DNA from: Defluviitalea phaphyphila
Lineage (GTDB): Bacteria; Bacillota; Clostridia; Lachnospirales; Defluviitaleaceae
Reading direction: 5' to 3'
DNA length: 38,040 nt
Assembly: GCF_001466305.1 (NCBI RefSeq)
Contig: NZ_JWID01000016.1
Coordinates: forward strand, 1-38,040
Below the pieces are notes generated by a model, which did no database searches, was not told where the DNA came from, and worked only from the letters and a program-made list of their open reading frames with translations. Position numbers and translations under genes: made by a program. Each line of letters starts with the position of its first letter. Within the stretch, counting starts at the first letter, position 1. Shown piece by piece: positions 8,803 to 15,916 of this stretch.

Positions 8803-9002
8803 ATCCATTACCCAAAATGCCGTTTCCCTGCATTTTGACGCCCTAGCTCCGGCTAGGTGGGTGTCCTCATTAAAGCTTCTGCCTTCCTCCGCCCAATCTG
8901 GGAATTAAACTGAGGCCTGACATAGGCTTTAAGATATAGGACTCCCGTTTAAATAGTGTAGGTTCAAAATAGCAGGTTTATCGAACATTTCAGGAAATAA
9001 AC
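8803..9002 (-). ncRNA. ssrS: 6S RNA (regulator of sigma-A RNA polymerase)
   Basis: A roughly 200-base rod-shaped RNA that mimics an open promoter and binds housekeeping RNA polymerase. The 5' segment CCTGAAATG (8986-8994) pairs with CATTTTGGG (8811-8819), and seven more pairs extend the closing stem outward to 9002/8803. Inside it, CCTGC-T-ATTTTG pairs with CAAAATGCAGG. A large central bubble follows: one strand is GAACCTACACTATTTAAACG, and the other holds the hairpin CCTAGC-CGGA-GCTAGG, as is common in Firmicute 6S RNA. Beyond it, GTCCT/AGGAC, TTAAAGC/GCTTTAA and CCTC/GAGG continue the rod. It has its own promoter and terminator and contains no plausible reading frame. Identification rests on structure and on motifs shared with known 6S RNAs. 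Confidence 0.85.
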
Positions 9003-9018
9003 ATTTCTTATGTAAATC

Positions 9019-9046
9019 ATTATAACATATATGTATAAAAAATCAA
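9019..9046 (-). promoter_or_regulatory. Sigma-A promoter of the 6S RNA gene
   Basis: On the minus strand TTGATT (9041-9046) is followed after 16 bases by a perfect TATAAT (9019-9024). The start would be near 9012, about 10 bases before the closing stem of the 6S RNA. Confidence 0.65.
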
Positions 9047-9089
9047 GTATATATTACATTATAAACTATTACATAAAATGAATATTTTT

Positions 9090-10169
9090 CTAAATAATTT
9101 CTTCTATACTCAATTCACTTTCTTCTTTTAAATCAACCATAGTATTATCAATTCTAACAATAGGGCGTGAAAGATGTTGAGGATTTATGAATACTATTTC
9201 TCCTTCTTCTCCTGTAGATAATCTTACCCAACAATTTAAATAATTATACGCAATATTTTTTAAAAAAGAAAGTAAAAATTTAGTATCTAATTTACCATAA
9301 GATTCTATTTCAAAAGTTTCAATTACTTTAAAAGGACAAAACTTCTCTCTATAAGACCTATTAGATGTCATAGCATCATAAATATCTGCTATAGCAACAA
9401 TTTTAGCAAAATCTTCAATCTGTTGTGACTTTATTCCTAAAGGATATCCCGAACCATCCTCTTTTTCATGATGCATTAGAACAGCCAATTTTATTTTTTT
9501 ATCAATATCAATATCTTCCAACATTCTAAAACCATAAATTGAATGTTTTTTTATTTCTTCAAATTCCTTTTTATTTAATTTTCCTGGCTTATTTAATATT
9601 TCTGGACTAATCTTTGTTTTCCCAATATCATGTAACAATCCTGCCACTGTTAATTTTTCAATATCTTCTTCAGTAAAATTAAGCCATTGTCCAAATATAT
9701 TACAAAGTAAAGAAACATTTATTGAATGATTATATGTATAATCGTCATTATCTTTTAAATTATAAAGAAAAGCAAATACATCTCTTTTAGTTTTTGCAGT
9801 AGATATTATCCCTTTACTTATGGAAAATAACTTTGATATTTTTATATTTTTACCTTCTCCGATATCATTTATATAATCTTTTAATGTATCTACACCATTA
9901 TCATATAATTTTTTAAAACGTCTAAACTCTTCCATTTTTTTTATACTCTTGCTTTTAATTTCTTCTTGTTGTTTATATTTAATTGAAATATTTTCATCAA
10001 TTAAAACATAATCTATATCATACATATTAAGCTTTTTAATATTTCTTTCATTTAATTTTGTTCCCTTAGTAAGAAGCCTTAATCCTACAGAATTAAATAC
10101 ATCCTCTGCTAAAATCATACCAGGTTTTAAATCTACAATAGATACAATTTGTGAGAGTTTTTCTGCCAT
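9090..10169 (-). CDS. HD-GYP domain protein, probable cyclic-di-GMP phosphodiesterase
   Basis: A 359-residue cytoplasmic protein expected to hydrolyse cyclic di-GMP. An N-terminal domain (about 5-65, starting IVDLKPGMILAEDV) of the type often found before HD-GYP domains comes first. The HD-GYP domain (about 125-300) shows His148, the HD pair His180-Asp181 in LLHDIGK, His209, His233-His234, and GSGYPLG at 239-245 carrying the GYP signature. IVAIADIYDAMTSNRSYR follows with Asp262. All the residues expected for an active metal centre are present by eye. The C-terminal EGEIVFINPQHLSRPIV strand is also typical. The ribosome site is GGAGGG. The gene lies 21 bases downstream of lspA, so the two may share a transcript. 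No GGDEF partner is in the window. Confidence 0.92.
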   Translation of the reverse strand: MAEKLSQIVSIVDLKPGMILAEDVFNSVGLRLLTKGTKLNERNIKKLNMYDIDYVLIDENISIKYKQQEEIKSKSIKKMEEFRRFKKLYDNGVDTLKDYINDIGEGKNIKISKLFSISKGIISTAKTKRDVFAFLYNLKDNDDYTYNHSINVSLLCNIFGQWLNFTEEDIEKLTVAGLLHDIGKTKISPEILNKPGKLNKKEFEEIKKHSIYGFRMLEDIDIDKKIKLAVLMHHEKEDGSGYPLGIKSQQIEDFAKIVAIADIYDAMTSNRSYREKFCPFKVIETFEIESYGKLDTKFLLSFLKNIAYNYLNCWVRLSTGEEGEIVFINPQHLSRPIVRIDNTMVDLKEESELSIEEII

Positions 10170-10190
10170 AATATCCCTCCTAATAATCCT

Positions 10191-10643
10191 TTAATTAATT
10201 GTATCCTTTCTAATTAATAAAACTTGTATGATGATTGAACCTAATATAATAAAAAGATCTGCAAAATTAAAAATGGGACATTTTTTAAAATTAAACTTAA
10301 AAAAATCAACAACATACCCTTTTTTTATTCTATCAATAAGATTACCTATTCCCCCTCCTATAATAAATCCTAGACCTATTTTTTCAAATATAAGATTTTT
10401 TTTATTGACTATTTTAATCATAAAAAATACAAGTATTAAAATAATCAAAATTACTACTCTTTTTATAAATTTCGGATATTTTTTAAAAAAATTTAAAGCA
10501 ACCCCTTTATTTTTATATAAAGTTAATTTCAATTTGTTATTCCATATAGTATGTGAAACGCCATCCTTTAACTTATTTAATGCTATATTTTTTGTCCATT
10601 GATCAAATATAACAATACTTATAATCATTATAAAAAAAATCAT
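10191..10643 (-). CDS. lspA: Lipoprotein signal peptidase (signal peptidase II)
   Basis: A 150-residue membrane aspartyl protease that removes signal peptides from diacylglyceryl-modified prolipoproteins. Four membrane segments are seen (about 2-16, 61-78, 88-103, 124-146). The conserved motifs are FDQWTK (13-18), GGGIGNLIDR with the first catalytic Asp104, VVDFF (111-115), and IFNFADLFIILG with the second catalytic Asp129. The usual NxGAAF motif is here NKGVALNF (45-52), a slightly altered version, so this could be one of several LspA copies in the genome. Substrates encoded in this window would include the SpoIID-like lipoprotein and PotD. The ATG follows AAGGAAGGAG. Confidence 0.92.
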   Translation of the reverse strand: MIFFIMIISIVIFDQWTKNIALNKLKDGVSHTIWNNKLKLTLYKNKGVALNFFKKYPKFIKRVVILIILILVFFMIKIVNKKNLIFEKIGLGFIIGGGIGNLIDRIKKGYVVDFFKFNFKKCPIFNFADLFIILGSIIIQVLLIRKDTIN

Positions 10644-10906
10644 TGTTTTCTCCTTCCTTTATTTTACTTATTTTGAATATATAAATATTCTAATTCTTAT
10701 TTTATTCTTTTTCTTATCAATAATCTATCTTTTAAAAATAATAAAATTCTTTATAATATTTTTTATTCTAATCTTCTTTTTTAATTTGTTCAAGATACCC
10801 TTTTAAATTTGAAAATTATTTTATAAAATTCTATTCTTTTAATAAATATTATAATATTAATGGTATAATATATATATAATATACTTTTTTAATTTGGTAT
10901 ATTATA

Positions 10907-10935
10907 TTGTAATATGTATTATTAGCTATTATAAT
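10907..10935 (+). promoter_or_regulatory. Sigma-A promoter of the aldolase gene
   Basis: TTGTAA (10907-10912) is followed after 17 bases by a perfect TATAAT (10930-10935), 38 bases before the ATG. The remaining part of the 329-base gap between lspA and the aldolase (10644-10972) is almost pure A/T; I saw no gene or hairpin in it. Confidence 0.65.
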
Positions 10936-10972
10936 AATTAAGAAACATACAACAAAGAAAGGTGGAATTGAA

Positions 10973-11914
10973 ATGGCATTAGTAACAACAAAAGAAATGT
11001 TTGATAAGGCTTTTAAAGGAAAGTATGCAATTGGGGCTTTTAATATTAATAATATGGAAATTGTACAAGCAATTACCCGTGCTGCTGCAAGATTAAATTC
11101 TCCCGTAATTCTTCAAGTATCAAAAAGTGCTTTAAAATATGCTGGTCCTGGATATTTAAAAAGAATGGTGGAAGCTGCTATTGAAGAAACTGGGATTGAC
11201 ATTGCTCTTCACTTAGACCACGGTCCTGACCTTGAAACAGTAAAAGAAGTAATTGATGTAGGTTTTACTTCTGTTATGTTTGATGGTTCTCATTATGATT
11301 ATGAAACTAATGTTGCAAAAACAAAAGAAGTTGTAGATTATGCTCATGCTAGAGGAGTTGTAGTTGAAGCTGAACTTGGAAAACTTGCAGGAGTGGAAGA
11401 TGATGTAAAAGTATCTACCGCTGACGCTACATATACTGACCCTGACCAAGCTGTTGATTTTGTAAAAAGAACTGGAGTGGATTCTTTAGCAGTAGCTATA
11501 GGAACAAGCCACGGAGCTTATAAATTTAAAGGAGAAGCTAAATTAGACTTTGAACGTTTAGAAACTATTACTAACAAATTAGAAGCTGCAGGATTTCATA
11601 ACTTTCCAATAGTTCTTCATGGTGCTTCTTCTGTTGATCCTGACGCTGTTGCAACTTGTAACAAGTATGGTGGTAAAATAGAAGGTGCTGCAGGAGTTCC
11701 TAACGAAATGTTAAGAAAAGCAGCTTCTATGGCTGTATGTAAAATTAATATGGATACAGATATAAGACTTGCTATGACTGCTGCTGTTCGTGAAGTATTT
11801 GGAGAAAAACCTTCTGAATTTGATCCTAGAAAATATCTTGGTGTCGCAAGAGAAAGAATTGAAAAATTAGTTGAAAATAAAATTAAATACGTTTTAGGTT
11901 CTGACAATGCATAA
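10973..11914 (+). CDS. fba: Class II fructose-bisphosphate aldolase
   Basis: A zinc-dependent glycolytic and gluconeogenic enzyme that interconverts fructose 1,6-bisphosphate with dihydroxyacetone phosphate and glyceraldehyde 3-phosphate. All landmarks of the family are present in 313 residues: LHLDHGPD with Asp82 and His83, MFDGSHYDYETN (102-113), EAELG with Glu134, AIGTSHGAYKF with zinc ligand His180, and VLHGASS with zinc ligand His216, followed by KINMDTDIR for phosphate binding. The ATG has an AGGTGG ribosome site. The gene forms a single-gene unit with its own promoter and a strong bidirectional terminator. Its codon choice looks richer in G and C than its neighbours, as expected for a highly expressed gene. 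Confidence 0.97.
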   Translation: MALVTTKEMFDKAFKGKYAIGAFNINNMEIVQAITRAAARLNSPVILQVSKSALKYAGPGYLKRMVEAAIEETGIDIALHLDHGPDLETVKEVIDVGFTSVMFDGSHYDYETNVAKTKEVVDYAHARGVVVEAELGKLAGVEDDVKVSTADATYTDPDQAVDFVKRTGVDSLAVAIGTSHGAYKFKGEAKLDFERLETITNKLEAAGFHNFPIVLHGASSVDPDAVATCNKYGGKIEGAAGVPNEMLRKAASMAVCKINMDTDIRLAMTAAVREVFGEKPSEFDPRKYLGVARERIEKLVENKIKYVLGSDNA

Positions 11915-11942
11915 AAAATACCCCCTTTTTGGGGTATTTTTT
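11913..11942. terminator. Bidirectional terminator between fba and the SEC-C gene
   Basis: A 12-bp stem AAAAAATACCCC / GGGGTATTTTTT with a six-base loop lies between two converging genes. The A and T runs serve as tails in both directions. It includes the stop codon of the SEC-C gene. Confidence 0.9.
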
Positions 11943-12438
11943 ATTTTCCACAACATTTTTTATACTTTAATCCACTTCCACAAGGACAAGGTTCATTTCT
12001 TCCTATTTTTTTAGGTTTTACTACTGTTTTAGATTTATTTATATCATTTCTAATTTGCTTTCTTTGTTCTTTAGTAAGTATTTTATCCCATGCTGAAATT
12101 TCGTATAACCATTTGGCTTGAGCATCTACCATATTCCAATATAATTTGGCATAATCTATATCTAAAGTTATATTAGTATCTTCTTTTATTTCATCTAAAT
12201 CTAATTCATCTTTTAAGCTAGTATTTATACCATCTAAAAAACCTACAAATTCTAAATTAGACATATTATATTTTTTAGCTAATTCTTCACAAGTTCCTTT
12301 TACTATCTGTGGATAATTTTCTAAAATTTCTTCATATATTTCTTTTTCTCTTTGAAGATAATCTTGTATAAACTTAGCATAATCTGGTTTCTTTTTCTTC
12401 GACTTTATTAGTTCTTCCCATTGTTGATATAAACTCAT
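11941..12438 (-). CDS. SEC-C motif protein
   Basis: A 165-residue soluble protein ending in a SEC-C zinc-binding motif ([15 protein letters not shown]), the module found at the C-terminus of SecA and of many stand-alone proteins. Three Cys of a Cys/Cys/Cys/(Cys or His) site are plain. The first 140 residues are predicted to be mostly helical and have no feature I can assign to a function. Related proteins of similar length occur in Clostridia, with no established role that I know of. The ribosome site is AAGGAG. It is separated by 30 bases from the upstream flavin reductase-like gene and is probably cotranscribed with it. Confidence 0.85.
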   Translation of the reverse strand: MSLYQQWEELIKSKKKKPDYAKFIQDYLQREKEIYEEILENYPQIVKGTCEELAKKYNMSNLEFVGFLDGINTSLKDELDLDEIKEDTNITLDIDYAKLYWNMVDAQAKWLYEISAWDKILTKEQRKQIRNDINKSKTVVKPKKIGRNEPCPCGSGLKYKKCCGK

Positions 12439-12468
12439 TTTTTTAACTCCTTTTCTATAACTTAAAAG

Positions 12469-12978
12469 TTATTCATCTTTTATGTAAGATGCTAGAATCT
12501 CTCCATAGTATATCACATGATAATCATGATTGGAATACCATTTTTCGTCAATATTTTTATCCAATAAACTAGGGTCTATTGCTTGATTATATACAACTTT
12601 GCATTCATAGTATAAATCACATCCATCAATTATAGGAGTTTCTAAAACTTTCCCTTTAATTGGTGTAAGACCACACTCTTTAAACTTATCCATATCTCTT
12701 CCTGATTTAGAACCACAAAATCCTAACTCTTTTTTTAATTGGCCTTTCAAAGGAACACTTATAGTAAATTCTTTACTTTCTTTAATTAAATCATAAGTGT
12801 GCCTTGAATAACGTACCATAGCTATAAAAATAGGTTTCCCCCAAATAAGACCAATACTTCCCCATCCAATAGTCATAGTATTACTTTTTTCTTTATTCTT
12901 CACAGTTAAAAATGCCCCTTTAGGAAGTTGTTGATTTACTTCTTTAGCATATTCATCATAATTTATATCTTTAAACAT
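12469..12978 (-). CDS. Flavin reductase-like FMN-binding protein
   Basis: A 169-residue split-barrel protein of the flavin reductase/flavoredoxin family, which binds FMN and passes electrons in anaerobes. Supporting motifs are NTMTIGWGSIGLIWGKPIF (33-51), the variant of the family's FMN-contact strand, then VRYSRHTYDLIKESKEFTIS, and GFCGSKSGRDMDKF (86-99). The C-terminal Tyr-rich stretch (VIYYGEI) closes the barrel. The partner and substrate are unknown; proteins of this type are often annotated only as flavin reductases. The ATG follows GGGAGGAA. It lies downstream of the DUF815 ATPase gene with a 69-base gap. Confidence 0.88.
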   Translation of the reverse strand: MFKDINYDEYAKEVNQQLPKGAFLTVKNKEKSNTMTIGWGSIGLIWGKPIFIAMVRYSRHTYDLIKESKEFTISVPLKGQLKKELGFCGSKSGRDMDKFKECGLTPIKGKVLETPIIDGCDLYYECKVVYNQAIDPSLLDKNIDEKWYSNHDYHVIYYGEILASYIKDE

Positions 12979-13047
12979 ATTTATTCCTCCCTATATTTAT
13001 TAAATTAATTCTTTTAATATTAATATTCTATTTTTTTATTAAAATGC

Positions 13048-14247
13048 TTATCGTCCTAACATATAATCAATGAATTGTTTTGCACTTCTTCCTGAACGTC
13101 CATTATAATACATTTCCCATTGTAACGCTTTTCTTCTTAATTCTTCCCTTGGGATATTTAAATTATAATTTTTAGCTAATTCCTCTACAATTTTTAAATA
13201 TTCTTCTTGATTTGGAGAAGTAAAAGTAATACTAATACCAAATCTATCTGCTAAAGAAATTTTTTCTTGAACAGAATCTGAAATATGTACTTCTCCTTGT
13301 GTTTCATCCCTATCTTTCCATGTCTCTTTTATAAGATGTCTTCTATTAGAAGTAGCATAAATCAATACGTTATCTGGTTTTTTTTCTACTCCACCCTCTA
13401 TTAATGCTTTCATATATTTATATTCTATTTCAAATTCTTCAAAAGATAAATCATCCATAAAAATAATAAAATACTGACTTCTATTTTTAATAAGAGATAT
13501 TACTTTATTAAAATCAACTAACTGATGCTTTGCTAATTCAATCAATCTTAATCCTTTATGAGCATATTCATTTAAGAGAGCTTTAACAGAAGATGATTTT
13601 CCTGTTCCCCTATCTCCGAATAATAAAACATTATTAGCCTTTTTCCCATTCAAAAAACTTTCAGTATTTTCAATTAAAATTTTCTTTTGTTCTTCATAAC
13701 CTATTAAATCTTTTAACCTTATAGGGTCTGGATTTTCTATCCCTTTTAATCCATTTTCCCATCTAAAGGCCTTATATTTTCCCATTATACCGCATCCATT
13801 TTTATAATAATAATCAGCTAATTTATTAATCATCTCATCAATATCTATATCATTCTCTTTTGAATTTAAAAAAGGTACAGGTTCTAATCCAATTTTATAA
13901 GCAATTTCATTCCAATCTATATTTAAATATTCTTTTATAATAGCTAAATCTCTTTTTAAAGCTATAATAATATTTTTATTAATATTAATATTTTTTTCTT
14001 TTTCGCAAAAAAGACTAAAAATATTTTCATCTTGAAGCATTAAATCATATATATATTCTTTCCATAAAGAAGAATTAATATTTTTTTCAACTCCGAATTG
14101 TAATAATTTAGATGCTATGTAAGAATATTCATCTTGAAGTTTGTAATTATTTTTCCCTTCATATTTTTTTAAATGTTTTAAAAAGTTTTGGACTTTTTTG
14201 ATTACATCATCTTCAAGTAAATTTCTATATATTATTAATCTATGCAC
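13048..14247 (-). CDS. DUF815-family AAA ATPase
   Basis: A 399-residue ATPase of the DUF815 family. An N-terminal helical region (1-180) is followed by a P-loop core: RLKDLIGYEEQKKIL, Walker A GDRGTGKSS (211-219), Walker B IIFMDDL (261-267), and YATSNRRHL as sensor 1. DRFGISITF and GRSGRSAKQF near the end act as the arginine-finger and lid region. The family is widespread in bacteria and has no settled function. The start is GTG with an AGAGGGG ribosome site. It reads away from folT, and the folT terminator lies in its leader, so it may need a promoter of its own; none is obvious in the 40-base gap. Confidence 0.88.
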   Translation of the reverse strand: MHRLIIYRNLLEDDVIKKVQNFLKHLKKYEGKNNYKLQDEYSYIASKLLQFGVEKNINSSLWKEYIYDLMLQDENIFSLFCEKEKNININKNIIIALKRDLAIIKEYLNIDWNEIAYKIGLEPVPFLNSKENDIDIDEMINKLADYYYKNGCGIMGKYKAFRWENGLKGIENPDPIRLKDLIGYEEQKKILIENTESFLNGKKANNVLLFGDRGTGKSSSVKALLNEYAHKGLRLIELAKHQLVDFNKVISLIKNRSQYFIIFMDDLSFEEFEIEYKYMKALIEGGVEKKPDNVLIYATSNRRHLIKETWKDRDETQGEVHISDSVQEKISLADRFGISITFTSPNQEEYLKIVEELAKNYNLNIPREELRRKALQWEMYYNGRSGRSAKQFIDYMLGR

Positions 14248-14264
14248 AATATCCCCTCTTTTTT

Positions 14265-14289
14265 GTAAAAGCTGCCTAAAAGGCAGCTT
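14265..14289 (-). terminator. Terminator hairpin at the end of folT
   Basis: A perfect 9-bp stem AAGCTGCCT / AGGCAGCTT with a three-base loop lies at 14269-14289 and contains the folT stop codon. The T-tract on the minus strand is interrupted (TTTTACAAAAAA), so termination may be partial and allow some readthrough into the DUF815 gene. Confidence 0.6.
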
Positions 14290-15007
14290 ACGAAATTTTT
14301 ATATATTTAAAAACTTTAGTTAAAGCAAAAATAATAAAAGAACGAAGTGGTATCATTACTAATCCTGCAATAATTCTTCCAGGCAAAAATACTAAAAATC
14401 CTTTATTATAAGTTATAGAAAGCCAAAAAGTATTAAGCAATAAAGAGTTAATAAAATATTTTACAGTAATTACAAATAAGATTTTATCAAAAGAATATAA
14501 ACTATCTTCTCTACTTATAATATTACTTAATAAAATAGGTAACATTATGAAAATTAAAGCAACTATTCCATAAATAATAACAAAAAACAAAGGTAAACTG
14601 CCATTTTTAAATAAAAGAATATAAAAAGTTCCTATAGCTAATAAAGTAATAAATATAATATTAATAATATTGAAATTAATTTTTATATTATATTTTCGAA
14701 TTCCCCAATAAATAATTCCTGGTAAAAAACCTCCTAACATTGCAGTAATAGTCATCCCAGGAATATAAGGTCCTCCCATAGGATTAATCATAAATCCTAA
14801 TAAGTCTGCAACTCCTCCTGTTAACGCTCCAGCAATGGGACCAAATAATATCCCAGATATTGTTATGGGAATAGAGCCAAATCCAATTCTAAGTGCTGGG
14901 AGCCCTCCTAAAGGAATTACATAAGAAAACATTCTTGTAAGCACAATACTAATTCCAGTTAACAATCCACAAGCAACTAATATTTTTGTATTAAAATGTT
15001 TTTTCAA
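14288..15007 (-). CDS. folT: Folate ECF transporter S component FolT, extended form
   Basis: The substrate-binding membrane subunit of an energy-coupling-factor folate importer, which shares the common EcfAA'T module encoded elsewhere. The N-terminal half is typical: LVACGLLTGISIVLTR, LRIGFGSIPITISGILFGP (39-57), GGVADLLGFMINPMGG (64-79), and PGRIIAGLVMIPLRS (209-223) near the end. At 239 residues it is about 60 longer than most FolT proteins. The extra part is two hydrophobic segments (about 113-132 and 139-161) between the N- and C-terminal halves. The start is TTG with an AAGGAGGG ribosome site five bases before it. The tetrahydrofolate riboswitch upstream supports the folate assignment independently. 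Confidence 0.9.
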   Translation of the reverse strand: MKKHFNTKILVACGLLTGISIVLTRMFSYVIPLGGLPALRIGFGSIPITISGILFGPIAGALTGGVADLLGFMINPMGGPYIPGMTITAMLGGFLPGIIYWGIRKYNIKINFNIINIIFITLLAIGTFYILLFKNGSLPLFFVIIYGIVALIFIMLPILLSNIISREDSLYSFDKILFVITVKYFINSLLLNTFWLSITYNKGFLVFLPGRIIAGLVMIPLRSFIIFALTKVFKYIKIS

Positions 15008-15010
15008 ATT

Positions 15011-15072
15011 CTCCCTCCTTTCTTTAATATGATGACCTTCCAGCCATCACACTAAAGAAAGGCCTCTTCTTT
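15011..15072 (-). promoter_or_regulatory. Expression platform of the folT riboswitch (ribosome-site sequestering helices)
   Basis: Two helices compete downstream of the aptamer. One is a local hairpin TAAAGAA-GAGGCCT-TTCTTTA. The other pairs CCTTTCTTTA of that hairpin with TAAAGAAAGG, which overlaps the folT ribosome site AAGGAGGG, around an inner hairpin GTGATG / CATCAT. Only one can form at a time, so control at translation initiation is likely. No terminator-like T-tract is present. I did not establish which state the ligand favours; known THF riboswitches switch expression off. Confidence 0.6.
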
Positions 15073-15075
15073 AAT

Positions 15076-15174
15076 GGACAGCGGAAGCGGTAAAGCATCG
15101 CAGCTACAATGTAGCTTTCGTTTAGGGGCAACTTCCCATCCCTTAACACTTAACGCACTTTACCTACTCTGTCA
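15076..15174 (-). promoter_or_regulatory. Tetrahydrofolate (THF) riboswitch
   Basis: The roughly 98-base leader matches the THF aptamer. Read on the minus strand, it starts GGACAGAGTAGG (P1 and J1), then GCGTTAAGTG, GGGATGGGAAGTTGCCCC, AACGAAAGC, a TAGCTGCGATGC arm, and ends CCGCTTCCGCTGTCC. The first six and last six bases close P1. The long-range pairing of GGTAAAG with CTTTACC forms P2, and the family's conserved sequence blocks occur in the right order. It precedes folT, the best-known target of this class. Confidence 0.92.
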
Positions 15175-15184
15175 TTTACATGCT

Positions 15185-15213
15185 ATTTTATAATATTCCA
15201 AATATATTATCAA
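15185..15213 (-). promoter_or_regulatory. Sigma-A promoter of the THF riboswitch-folT transcript
   Basis: On the minus strand TTGATA (15208-15213) precedes TAAAAT (15185-15190) by 17 bases. The predicted start near 15178 puts the aptamer at the very 5' end of the transcript. Confidence 0.6.
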
Positions 15214-15253
15214 GATATTTTTAAATAAAATTGATAAAATTCGTCAAAACCCA

Positions 15254-15283
15254 TTGACTTTGTAATAATTATATGTTTATAAT
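15254..15283 (+). promoter_or_regulatory. Sigma-A promoter of the XRE-cupin/potABCD operon
   Basis: TTGACT (15254-15259) and a perfect TATAAT (15278-15283) are 18 bases apart. The start would be near 15290, just upstream of two operator-like repeats. Confidence 0.75.
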
Positions 15284-15297
15284 AAACCGTTTCATTT

Positions 15298-15336
15298 GTT
15301 TAGTTAATCTAAACAAAAAGTTTAGTTAATCAAAAC
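15298..15336 (+). promoter_or_regulatory. Two tandem operator-like repeats upstream of the XRE-cupin gene
   Basis: GTTTAGTTAATCTAAAC (15298-15314) and GTTTAGTTAATCAAAAC (15320-15336) differ at one position. Each is an inverted repeat around TTAAT (GTTTAG / CTAAAC in the first copy). Their starts are 22 bp apart, about two helical turns, so bound dimers would lie on the same face of the DNA. They cover about +8 to +46 of the transcript. Autorepression by the XRE-cupin protein is the likeliest use. Confidence 0.7.
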
Positions 15337-15353
15337 AGGAATAGGGTGCTCTT

Positions 15354-15893
15354 ATGAAAATAGGTGAAAAAATAAAATTACTTAGAATCACCAACGGGTT
15401 GACACAAGAAGAATTAGCTAATAGATGTGAACTGACAAAAGGTTTTATTTCTCAAGTAGAAAGAGATTTAACTTCTCCTTCTATTGCGACATTAGTAGAC
15501 ATCTTAGAATGTTTAGGGACTAATTTAAAAGACTTTTTTAATGAAACTATAGAAGAAAAAATTGTTTTTACAAAAAAAGATTTTTTTACTCAAGAAGATG
15601 AAGAAAATAAAAATGAAATTCACTGGATTGTTCCTAATGCTCAAAAAAATAATATGGAGCCTATTTTAATTATTTTAGATGAAGCTGGTAGCTCCATTCC
15701 TCAAGATCCCCATGAGGGAGAAGAATTTGGATATGTAATATCAGGTAGTATTTTTATCCATATTGGAAACAAAAAATTTAAAGCTAAAAAAGGGGAATCT
15801 TTTTACTTTAGACCTTCTAGAACTCATTTTATATCAAATGCTGGAAAATCAAAGGCTAAAGTATTATGGATATGCACTCCCCCAAGCTTCTAA
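15354..15893 (+). CDS. XRE-cupin transcriptional regulator of the polyamine importer
   Basis: A 179-residue regulator with an XRE-type helix-turn-helix (6-60: [20 protein letters not shown]) and a C-terminal cupin_2 barrel (about 104-173). The cupin keeps a possible metal or ligand site: [12 protein letters not shown] (His120, Glu123-Glu124) and His158 in RPSRTHF. This architecture is common in regulators of polyamine, amino acid and sugar uptake, including PuuR-type proteins; the cupin would sense a small ligand. It heads the potABCD operon, with its stop 23 bases before the potA ATG. Two palindromic repeats between its promoter and start support self-control. Polyamine as the ligand is inferred from the operon. 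Confidence 0.9.
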   Translation: MKIGEKIKLLRITNGLTQEELANRCELTKGFISQVERDLTSPSIATLVDILECLGTNLKDFFNETIEEKIVFTKKDFFTQEDEENKNEIHWIVPNAQKNNMEPILIILDEAGSSIPQDPHEGEEFGYVISGSIFIHIGNKKFKAKKGESFYFRPSRTHFISNAGKSKAKVLWICTPPSF

Positions 15894-15916
15894 TAATTAC
15901 ACAAGGAGGAATTGCA

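Noticed and set aside
15061-15180. Reading the folT leader as a different riboswitch class because of its GC-rich blocks
   Set aside because: The ordered blocks GAGTAGG, GCGTTAAGTG and CCGCTTCCGC with closing P1 match the THF class, and folT follows.
15866-15916. Upstream in-frame start for potA adding 17 residues
   Set aside because: It lies inside the XRE-cupin gene and has no ribosome site, whereas AAGGAGG stands just before the ATG at 15917.
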